Shown here piece after piece: positions 54,900 through 64,000 of a DNA stretch of 64,000 nt (position 1 is the first letter of the stretch; the number at the start of each line of letters is the position of its first letter). Source of the DNA: Macrocystis pyrifera (lineage: Eukaryota; Sar; Phaeophyceae; Laminariales; Laminariaceae). A program made the translations under genes and the position numbers. The stretch is taken from positions 6,911,966-6,975,965 of the forward strand of contig JASSKH010000005.1 of the NCBI GenBank assembly GCA_031763025.1. The letters run 5' to 3'. The notes beneath the pieces are model-generated. The model made no database searches. It was not told the DNA's origin and was given only the letters and a program-made list of their open reading frames with translations.

Positions 54900-55899
54900 G
54901 TTTTTTTTTTGTACGAGTACGTAGCAACGCTCGATTATTGCGGGCGGCGGCGGTGGAGGCAGCGGTGTAGGTCCGGCCACCTCTTTTCTCGCCCTTGCCC
55001 TCTCGTTTTCTCGCCGGTTCACTCGCTTTCTCGCTAGCTCACTCTCTTGATAGCCAGCTCGCTCTGGGCGCCTTCTGATGGGTGAGTAGCGCTTTTCATC
55101 TATCGGGGGGGTGGGGGGGGGGGGGCGCACTCGATGTCATGCGTCACCGTAGTTGGGGGGCGCTATCCTGACTCGGTCGAGCTTTTTAGTAGGCGTATCT
55201 TGTTGCGTGTTCGCCGTCGACACCGATGCCGGCGGGAACCCAATCCTTGCGTGCTGGGGTGTGGCACGCGGCCCATATTACCGCCACCACCGCCGCTTTC
55301 CCGCTCGCCGTGGAGTGTACAGTAGCTCTGACGATCGCACTGCTCCCGGCAGGTCGTACGCAATATAAAAATGCGGTATAATATTGAGCAAATAACTGGT
55401 GTGTTGCAGCAGAGGCCGGCGAGGGTTCGGGGGTGCTGAACTTGAAACTGATGCGCGGTAAGTTGTTTTCAGTGGAAAACGGAGGTAGCACGCAGGGGAG
55501 GGGGGGGGAGATGCATTGAGGACTTATTCACTTGGCTGGACAATCATGTTCGAAGTACACATTGAGTAAAAACTGCTGCGCTGCGCACCCGTTCAGACCA
55601 GCCCTCCTCCTCCCTCCTCCCCTGTTTTTGTGGCCTTCCATCCACGACTGGCCCTTGCCCCTCCCGTCGGTGCTCCTTGGATGAACGCCTCGGAAGGTCC
55701 CAGGCCTTGGATTCTGGGGAGCTGCTGAGCTTGATCACGGCCGAAGGGCTGAGGTAAGGCGATCGCTCTATCGTGCTCATCGCTCCAGCATACACCGCTC
55801 CGTCGTGCGCAGCGTTAGCACTTGGTGGCTGTAGCTTGTGAGTTCATCTACTCACAGTGTGGAGGCGGGCGCGGGCGGGGGGAGAAAGGCTGAGTGGGG

Positions 55900-55934
<35 letters not shown>

Positions 55935-58900
55935 CGTAGCAATCGCTGAGCGTAAGGATAGAAGCCTGGGTGTGGTTTTGTTGGAGAAGGAGGAGGAGAG
56001 AAGAGGGGGGAAGGGTGGAGCCAGCAGCGCAACGACGGAGGGCGGCGATGAGTGAAGCCTTGCGTTGTCTTCCTTCGAGGCCTGTTTTTTTTGTTCTGGT
56101 GTGTGGCTGGATTGTTGTTCTTTGTTACCCCCCCCCAATCCCTTTCCTTGTCCGCCCCCTCCGAGACTATTCCGGCACATCTTACGCACGCTTTGCCCTA
56201 TTTTTTCGTGTTGGTGTTGTCTGGAACTGGTGTGCTGTACGTATATGTGAGAACCCAAAAAGGTTGCGCGTTTTCTATTGCCTCCCCGGTGGGGGGGGGG
56301 CTGCCGACGATCGTTGCGCTAGCTATAGGCCTCGCGAGGAGGAGGACGGAATGTGAAAATATGTTTTCGAACGCCGCTTGGGCGTTCTAAAAGGGAAGGA
56401 AGGCTTGGGAGGGGTATGAACGAAGCTTTCGGATGGGCCCTGGGAAGTCGTTTTTGTGTTTTCGAGTGCCATGCACACCTGGGGAACATGCGTGGCTCGT
56501 GTAGTCGAGCGCAGTTTCATAGGGCTTGCGGTTGAGCGCTCACTTGTGTGATCATCACGAACCCCCCCCCCCCCCCAAAGTCGATATATTTCAGGCACTG
56601 CTGTAAGTGCTTTGTATGCATGGCTCGGATTTTCTATCCACTCCTTGTCGTCATGTTGGGTGTAATCTGCCCCTTCCCCCCAGAGTCTGGGTCCGGCCGC
56701 CCCCGTTCTGCTTACTTGGCCTGTGAAATTGTTCGCTTGTTGGCCATTGACACGCGCATGTAGTGGCGCGCCATAGCCGTTGCGCTTAGCCGCGCCGTCC
56801 GCTCTGGTTTTCTAGGTAAACAAAGGTATGTCACAACTATAGGTGTTGCCACCGGCGGCCATCCCAAGCATCGTGTTACTTTTATGTCGAGACAGGGAGG
56901 GGAGTAGGGGAAGGGGGGGGGACCGGGGGGGGGGGCGAGTGTAAGTGTAGACTCGCAATCGGTTTGCTGGCGTCCCGGCAGGCAGTACAAGCTCCTGTGC
57001 AGCGTTGCAGCATTTATTGGTACCCTTAACCCGCGGGTGGCAGCAGGGGGGGGGGGGGGGGGGGGTCCGAGTGGCGAAAAGGACAAGGTTTCGTGGTGAT
57101 TTATGGTTTTCTGGTGAAATACAGCTTCCTGGTGAAATGGAGAAGCGGGTACTTTCGCATGAGCCAACCCTCGCGCGGCAGCCGAGTCTTAACCAGGCTA
57201 GCGCGGGCAGGCGTGCGTAATATACGAGTTCGGAGAACGATGCTTTTTGGTAGCGTAGTCTGCAAGTGAGAGTGATAACGATAATGAAGTATGTGCGAGC
57301 GCTAAGCCGTGTGAGACGTTGGAGCTTACAAGAGGACTACCTGTAGGCGATCTAGTGTGGTTTTGTTTTTTTTTCGAGTGTTGTCTCTGTGTTGGTCTAT
57401 GCGATGCCTGTGATTGTGTGATTTCAGAAATCCCTTTTTTTTTTCGTCAAGGCACGCGCTCAACCTTATACATAAAAACACGCGGGTTCGAAATACCGCT
57501 TTTTTGTGTGTATGTTTTTTTTTTTTTTGTTTTCCACCCTTTTTTCACCGGCTTGTACTTTTTCTTGTGTGTACTGTAGGTCGTGAGTCAGTTGGTGAGT
57601 GAGTGAGTCGAATTACTTTAAGCGCCACGTTCTGTTTTCGAGGCGATGGAAGCTGACCGGGTGCATTTTCGTTTTGTCCCCTCCTTCCCGTCCGAAAAGG
57701 CCACATTTTGTGTTTCTGTTGTTTTTATTTGAGCAGTGCCACGGCAGTACTACGAGTACCATCCCGCCGTGTTAAGTACGTATTCCGCTGGTTTTAGCCC
57801 TCACGGCCCCCCTTCATCCACCATTCCCCTACGAGTACAGATGTCAGGCACAGCTGTGATATGAGCCCAATGTGAACTAACTTGTAGTATTTCTTTTGGC
57901 ACGGCTGGTATCAATACCCAAAGGTATATAATGTATAGTATCCCGTAGTATGTAGGTGTCGCGCTCGCGCGCGGCTTTCCTTTCCTTGCTTCTTCGTCTC
58001 TTTGCTCCACATGGATGGATGGGTTGTTGTTTTGTTAGTTGGTTGATTGATTGGTTGATTGGGTGGTTGGTTGGTGGATTGGTTGGTTTGATGAATGTGT
58101 GGATGGCCCCTGGTTGTGACGATACCAGTGTACAACGACGGGCCGGCGGGTGATTGGAGGTGCTCTTTTGACGAAAATGTAGGCAGAGCCTCGATTACTT
58201 GTTTGTTGCTGTGGATAGTTCTGTACTCTGTACCTGGACTACTCTCTAAACTTTGTTTCATGTCGTGTTGTCATTACTGCTGCCACTGCTTTGTCCTCGG
58301 GACAATGTTGGCGGCCCGCCAGTCAGCATCACATCGTCGAACAGGAAAGAGATGGGAGCATGCTGGAGTTGGCGTTGGAGGGGGCATTTTGCTGGAAGGA
58401 TAGTGAAAAAGAGTACAGAAGAATAAGAGAAAGAGAACGAAAGCTTTGATTTTCGCTCGCTGTGCGTGCTCGTACGCAAGTACTTTACTTGCTTTCGTCA
58501 TTTTAATAAATAATGTGTGTAGCATTACAGAGAGAAGCTGGCAGAACGTTCGCGCAAATCCTGCTACGGGCAGCAGAGGTGCTACCACTTTACTACTCCT
58601 CGTGCTACTAGGTGTGAAATATGTTTGCCGTTGGTTGTTTGATGGCTTCCCTCAGATATTGATATTGTAAGTAAGTATAGTATCATATGATTGGCGGAAA
58701 AAAAAAAAAAAAAAAACGATATTTTTGGCAGTGACACCGCGTCGCCCCGCGCATCCACCAGCCACATAAACTTGCAGGCTGTAGATAGACCCTTATGCTT
58801 ATGTTGTGTCTGTTTTGAGCGCGGATCCTCTAGGATTCACCGTTCTATGGCGTCCAGAACGCCGACCGATACGCCCATCAGACCTGGACAATGCCCTTTC

Positions 58901-58976
58901 AACTTCCTTAGAACTGTGCGCACGTTTTTGGGAGACGAATCACTCAAAGACAAGGAATTAGTCTGGGATAATATCT

Positions 58977-59013
<37 letters not shown>

Positions 59014-59460
59014 TACTACAGCAGTAGTTACTTCAAGTAGTACAGCAGTACTGCAAGCGCTATTCAACTCTTAAAATCAAGTAGTTGATCTACTGTACGA
59101 AACAGGACTACCTGGTACTTAATTAACTTACCTCGTACTCGTTGGCGATCACCCGCCATCATAGTAGAGAGAGGCAGTGTCGGACTGGACTGCTTGAGCT
59201 GTTTTTGCTGTGTTGAGCATTAAAATTTATATCGGTCAATGTATCGATTGGTTAATAATACCGAGTTTAGTGAGGTTCTCTGGCGGAAAGTCCAAATAAA
59301 CGTGTCCGTTTCGCTCACTTGTACATGTGCAACTTGAAACGCGTACACTTGATACTTTATATTACTGAAATTGCTACTATAGTAACTTAAGTAGAATAAC
59401 TACGTAAATAACCTCTTACGACCGCCGTCCAACCTAAGTACTCAAGCAGTACACTCAGGT
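54900..59460. other. Region without a recognised gene
   Basis: Possible small downstream exons of the plus-strand gene have good splice signals: 55410-55457 (TGTTGCAG, then a GGTAAGT donor) and one opening at ~56688 after a CCTTCCCCCCAG acceptor. Neither gives a recognisable protein. A 33-G tract lies at 55901-55933. A remnant resembling the B terminus lies near 55127-55152. Confidence 0.35.
58800..59011 (+). other. Possible retroposed sequence ending in ~32 A
   Basis: A non-repetitive stretch reading RGSSRIHRSMASRTPTDT, PIRPGQCPFNFLRTVRTFLG and ESLKDKELVWDNI, then a stop and 32 A. Poly-A directly after a stop codon suggests a retrocopy or a LINE 3' end. No duplication or parent is identified. 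Confidence 0.25.
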
Positions 59461-59461
59461 A

Positions 59462-59698
59462 GGTGTCGTCCCTTTTTCCCCTGGTCATGCCTTTCATTTT
59501 CAGTCGCGCATAGGGTTCAGCACTCCCACTGCTCGTCGATTTTCATCGAATTCGATGTAGCTAACTCGCGCTTTCCGCTACGTAATCGATATTTTATGCA
59601 AGAAAAAGTCCCTGCCTGCTACCTGGTACGTACGAACGAGCATGCATGCACTCGGTGAGACCCGAACCCACGAAATTGATCTTGATAGGCACGCGGAT
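59462..59698 (-). mobile_element. SINE C, truncated both ends
   Basis: GCATAGGGTTCAGCACTCCC, CGTCGATTTTCATCGAAT, GAAAAAGTCCCT and the B-box complement GGTGAGACCCGAACCCACGA. The tail and the A-box end are missing. A TACCTGGTA-containing insertion lies near 59620. Confidence 0.7.
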
Positions 59699-60682
59699 GA
59701 AATAAGAAAAAGGTTCACATTTTTTTTGCGGCGCCCTGCATATACTGTATACCAGGTACGAAGCCCAAAATGATGCTGGTACATAACATAACTGATACCA
59801 ACAACGAACGAAGGAGCGAAGTTTTGCTGTAGTATATTCACTCTCGTATCTCAGATTCTCATCACATCATCATGATGATCATGTGCTCGTTCTTCACATC
59901 ACACATCGCTCATCATCCACCATCCTCTCTCTCGTTCTCGAGTATGTCGCACTTGGTTCGGGACGTACCACTTATGCTTCATAGGCCGCTACTATTTTAT
60001 AAGTGGAACGTACCTGCTGCCGAATGATAGGAGCGACGTATGTATCTATCTACGGCACATAGTAGCAGCAAGCAGCAGTCCTCCCCGAGCAACGATCCCG
60101 AAGAAATAAATGCAGGAAAACATACTTTTTGCTTTTTTACCTTTTTTTGACTGATGAAAATATCGTGCAGGCGAGCTGCTGCGCTTGGTACATTGCTCCC
60201 GGTTGGCACTTTGACCCCGCCTTGGGGTCCTTCTCATTTGGCACCCAGCTCCAACCTACAAGGTGCAAACATATGATCAGCCCTCCGCAGGAGCCGCTGG
60301 AGCCTCACCAGCCACCCTGATGCCAGGCACCCCGACGGTGCCAAGTGCACCTCGCCTGCACGATATGTTCATCAGGCGTTTGCCAATTGTTTTGCAAAGA
60401 ATGTGGTCGGGGTCAACGCATTTCAGCCCTGCGCAGGAGCCGCCGGGCGCCCACCAGCCACCCTGATGCCACCAAACACCACACGGTTAGGGTGTGCCAA
60501 GCGCAGATCGCCTCCACGATATTTTCATCAGGCGCCCGCCAATTTTTCGCCGAGAATATGGTCGAGGTCAACTGGTAATGCATTTTCGAGATACAACAAT
60601 AAATTCAAATTTTTACGAGATTTTTCTTCGCCGAAAACAATCGGCGTATCGTTTCCATCCTTTGTCCCCCTGACCCCGCTAT

Positions 60683-62471
60683 TTGTGGCCACCATACGTA
60701 TCTGCCGAAAGCATGCAGCACCACGCCACAACTCGCCAAGACACCAGCCACCAAACAGCAGCACTCAACTCGATATACACATCAGCCAGAGGAGGGACAG
60801 CACAGACTTGCAAGCCCGGACCATCGATGGCCGCCCTTCGCAAGAAGAGGTTCGAGCGCTCCATCAAGAAGGAAAAACGACGCGATGGTGACAACAACCC
60901 AGGGCGTTCTTCAACTCCTCCTCCGCCACCAGCAACTAACAACTGTGTCGTCGGTGAAACTAGCAAGGAGGGCGGAGATGACCCAGGCGGGTCGTCGAGA
61001 ACAGCAGCACTAGCTGCGGCTGCGGTTGCCCCTGATGCCGAAGCGAAGTCCCCCGCGAAAGAGACGAGCGGCGATGCTCGCATCCCCAAACGCAACAGCA
61101 TCAGCAGCGAAGAAAGGAGGAGTGGGGCGGTGAACCTCCACGTCAACGGCTCCTCGGGAGATCGCAGCGGCACCAACCGCAACAGCAACAACAACAACAA
61201 CGATGACAACAACAACACTATGACGGTAAGCAGTAGCAATGCGAGCCGCCAGGGTGATGGAGGCCCTCAGACCCAGGCCGTGCCTGCCACGAAAGCTGCG
61301 GGTGGCGGCCAGTCCGCAGGTGGGCCGGCACCAAAAGATACCCCCGGAGAAAAGGCCCGCGACCGAGAAAAGCTTCGCGAGCAGCTGCAGAAGCTCGTGA
61401 GCAACAAGTTGTCGACACTCGGCGACCTTGATCATGCCGGTCTGGTCGCCCTCGAGGCGCTGTCGAAGATGCCTCCGCCCCCGGGTACCTCTGTTCCGAA
61501 ACAACCCGGCTCCCCGACCACTGGCGGCAATGGGCCGGGTGGTGCCCAGCGCCCGCGAAGAAATCTCCCGCCCGGGCTGGAGAAAGTCCCGAAGTTCACA
61601 GGAAAAAATCTGGGCGCCTTGACAGACACGCTGACCAGGTTTCATTCGCTGGTCGTTGGTGCCCTCCCGGGTAGCTCTCTGCAAACGGTGAACCGGGCCC
61701 TACTTCGAGACGTGGTATTTATTCTCGAGGGGTCTGCCTTGAAGTTTTATGATGCCCTCAAAGACGGGCAGATACAGTGGGAACCCGTTCCGCCCGTCGC
61801 CGGGGGGGGGGGGCACGGCGGCGACGGAAAGAGAGGCGGCGGTAAGACCGTATTTCCCGCCTCCGTCAACGTGGGCTCAGGTATGCGAAGCGTTTCATGA
61901 CCACTATCTGCCCGCCGAGGGCATCGCGCGCACGTGCAGGACCCTTCTGTCTCTGTCGCAGGCTCCGGGCGAGTCCGTCCGGAGCTTGGCCTCGCGCCAG
62001 CTGGGCCTGACGCACCATTTGAACCGCCTGATCGCTTCGGACGGCGGCCGAAGGTCGTTTTGGGATGCCATGTCGATTGGGCTGTTCGAACGAGCTCTCC
62101 GCCAAGACTTGCAACGCATGCAGAGCGCGGAGTCGCCCTGCTCGTCTTTTGAGAACAGCGTCAATCGTGCCGAGCGTAACGCGGCTTTGGTGGACAGTAC
62201 CGCCGTAAATAGCAACGACGGCGGCGGCGGCAGCGGCGGCGGTGCTGTCCAGGGGGACGAGGGCGGGGGCGGGGGGGCGGCGGCGGCGGTACCGTTGTGT
62301 CAGCAGCAGTCAAGGAGGGCAGTGGAAGCAACGGTATTATGCTCAAGCCGGCAACAACCAGGCGCACGTTCACTCCGCAGCAGCATTCTCGGCCTCGGAA
62401 CTTGAACATCAAGCTATTATTGGACCATCAGATCGGGCAGGGGGGTCAGGTGGTGTTCCGCCCGACAATGT

Positions 62472-62522
<51 letters not shown>

Positions 62523-63283
62523 GGCTGGGGCTGGAGAAGACTCGCCGAAACATACAGGTATCAAGCGTGCCAGATCTCTGACGGGCGATGACCTGGTAAC
62601 GGTGAAGTGCGAAGCGGGAGATAGTCCTGGGGCCGACTCTAGACTGGCGGACCTCGTGTCGGGGTATGGGAAGGACGGCAACGGCGGTGTTAGTTATCTC
62701 GATGGTGGCGACGCCGCCGCCTCCGATCTCTTGGCTGATGACGAGTCTAAGCCGTTCGAGGACGACCCTCATGAAGCAATGATGCCCTTGGCTGACGATG
62801 GGCACCTACTACGTCCACGAGGATGGCGACAAGAATCAGGTGGAAGAGAGCGGAACGGGGGTTTCGCCGACTCCATTAGGGAGGAGCGAGGGCGCGGACC
62901 CAACGATCCGTCTCGGAACCGCAGCAACAAAAAAAAATAAGCCGAACGCGCACGAAAGAAAGCGACAGCGTGGTGATTGGCACCAGGGCGGCGCAGACGG
63001 AGGCCATTTTGATCGCCCGTGGCAGGAGCGCCCCTTTCAGGAAAACTTGGTAGGTGATCGCCCCCCCCCCTGTACTGTTCCTCAATGCAAGGCCATCAAC
63101 CGCCAGTTCCACTGCGCCAACGATTGCTACTTCCACCCGGAGCATGGGAAATTTAACCGGTCTCGCGGAGGCGGGAAGAGACGCCCAGCAGGGCGAGTTT
63201 GGGCGCGGAGTTCAACAACAACAACTTGGGCTTCCAGGGCCCGCCATACGGCGATAGCTTCGGCAGGGAAAACTACTTCTAGA
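60683..63283 (+). pseudogene. Gag-like retrotransposon reading frame, frameshifted
   Basis: The first frame (to ~61880) is Ser/Asn/Pro rich, then RDREKLREQLQKLVSNKLST, PGLEKVPKFTGKNLGALTDT, LTRFHSLVVGALPGSSLQTV and FILEGSALKFYDALKDGQIQ. After a shift near an 11-G run it continues WAQVCEAFHDHYLPAEGIAR, LLSLSQAPGESVRSLASRQL, resembling the capsid-region W--F---F-----------L---Q---ESV--- pattern of Ty3-type Gag. Two further shifts lead to a poly-Ala tract and a Cys/His-rich end (CTVPQCKAINRQFHCANDC, YFHPEHGKFNRSR), possibly a nucleic-acid-binding zinc motif. No protease, reverse transcriptase or LTR follows. A host gene with Gag ancestry is the main alternative. Confidence 0.5.
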
Positions 63284-63289
63284 TAGGGT

Positions 63290-64000
63290 GAGGAAACAGC
63301 CCTAACTGCGTAAATACATATCTGGTTGTACTAGTAGTTGGTAGCAGGGCGCTCGTTCTCTTCTTGTTTTTTCGTGAGTTTTTTTTTGTGCCTATCTTCA
63401 ACGGGGAAAACCCCCGTGGGATAAGCTTATTCAGAACCAGGCAGGTGCCTACGATGTGAAGTATGATACGCTATGCGTAACCGTAGCCATCAGCTCCCAT
63501 TTCGGCCTGACCCCTGGTTTGTTGCCGTTGAAGATGCCGGCGTATCGGTCGGTGAAAAGTTCGTGTTCTGACGCCTCCCCACATGCGACTATTGGTGTGC
63601 TGCTGTAAGATAAGGTACAGCAGCAGATTAATCGTACTGCAAGTACTAACGATAGTACTCGTACGGAAGATCTATCTTTACAGACCGTGACGCCGAAAAA
63701 CAAGGGTCCTCGGCCTCCTCCTTTCAACTGGATCACAACGATGTTCTCTTGGTCATGGTCAACGGGCACACCGTGGTGGGTCGCTTGTCGCCGAACAGCA
63801 GCGAGCCTTCGTACGTGAGACTAGTTCTCACTCAAGTCATGAAGGATTGAAAAAAACGGCGGTTTCCGAACGAACCTTCTTTCGACCGGATTTTGCTGGA
63901 TCCTATTCCTATCGTCGGTCGAGTCGAATTTAGGTATCCTAATATGTCGCACATAGTTGTTTTGGGCTCTTTCTGGAGGCCTTCGGTGTGAGAGAGTAGG
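63290..64000. other. Right-edge region, no secure gene
   Basis: An acceptor-like TCTTTACAG at 63683 opens a plus-strand frame NDVLLVMVNGHTVVGRLSPN ending by ~63814 at a GTGAGA donor, or at a TGA at 63848. On the minus strand 63455-63600 reads EHELFTDRYAGIFNGNKPGV, RPKWELMATVTHSVSYFTS. Both look protein-like; I cannot decide between them. Confidence 0.3.

Overview
The window is nuclear DNA from a complex eukaryote. Genes are split by long introns, there is a tRNA-derived SINE, there are decayed non-LTR retrotransposons, and hundreds of bases are palindromic MITEs. A fungal-type Zn2Cys6 transcription factor rich in Gln and Ala, next to a secreted protein with Cys-rich GCC2/GCC3-like repeats, points to a photosynthetic stramenopile, most likely a brown alga or close relative. 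That placement is inference from gene families, not from a marker gene. A 100-base N run (46076-46175) shows that this is a scaffolded assembly.

Layout: (1) 1-6973, minus strand: part of a gene for a secreted Cys-rich protein. Three exons join in phase, one of them through a GC-AG intron. A possible signal-peptide exon lies upstream, and the gene runs off the left edge. (2) 6974-8108: divergent intergenic region. (3) 8109 to at least 54895, plus strand: one gene about 47 kb long for a Zn2Cys6 transcription factor. The zinc cluster itself is split. Exon 1 carries the first two cysteines and exon 2 the other four, with a 31.9-kb intron between them (8553-40475). Later exons lie at 46585-46729, 47368-47432 (uncertain), 49975-50226 and 53055-54895. 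(4) 54900-60680: mostly unrecognised non-coding sequence with one SINE remnant. (5) 60683-63283: a Gag-like reading frame broken by frameshifts. (6) 63290-64000: no secure gene.

The introns hold a nested set of mobile DNA. Family A is a ~110-bp TA-flanked MITE (about 24 copies). Family B is a retroposon-like unit of up to ~0.6 kb embedded in G/C homopolymers. Family C is a 340-bp tRNA-derived SINE. Family D is an ~85-bp palindromic repeat. Family E is a dispersed 0.1-0.3-kb repeat. There are also two LINE families and two elements packed with ACCCGGGTACCC-like subrepeats. A sits inside B, C, D-neighbouring DNA, a LINE and another A. C sits inside A and D, and E sits inside A. All of these families were therefore active over overlapping periods.

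The least expected signal is a set of 4-9-bp insertions at TA dinucleotides, found by comparing repeat copies: TA becomes TACCTGGTA, TATTAATA, TATTACTA or TACAGCAGTA. They look like excision footprints of TA-targeting transposons and occur throughout the introns. The second unusual signal is that a LINE and family B both lie within long poly-C/poly-G tracts, the largest being 125 G.
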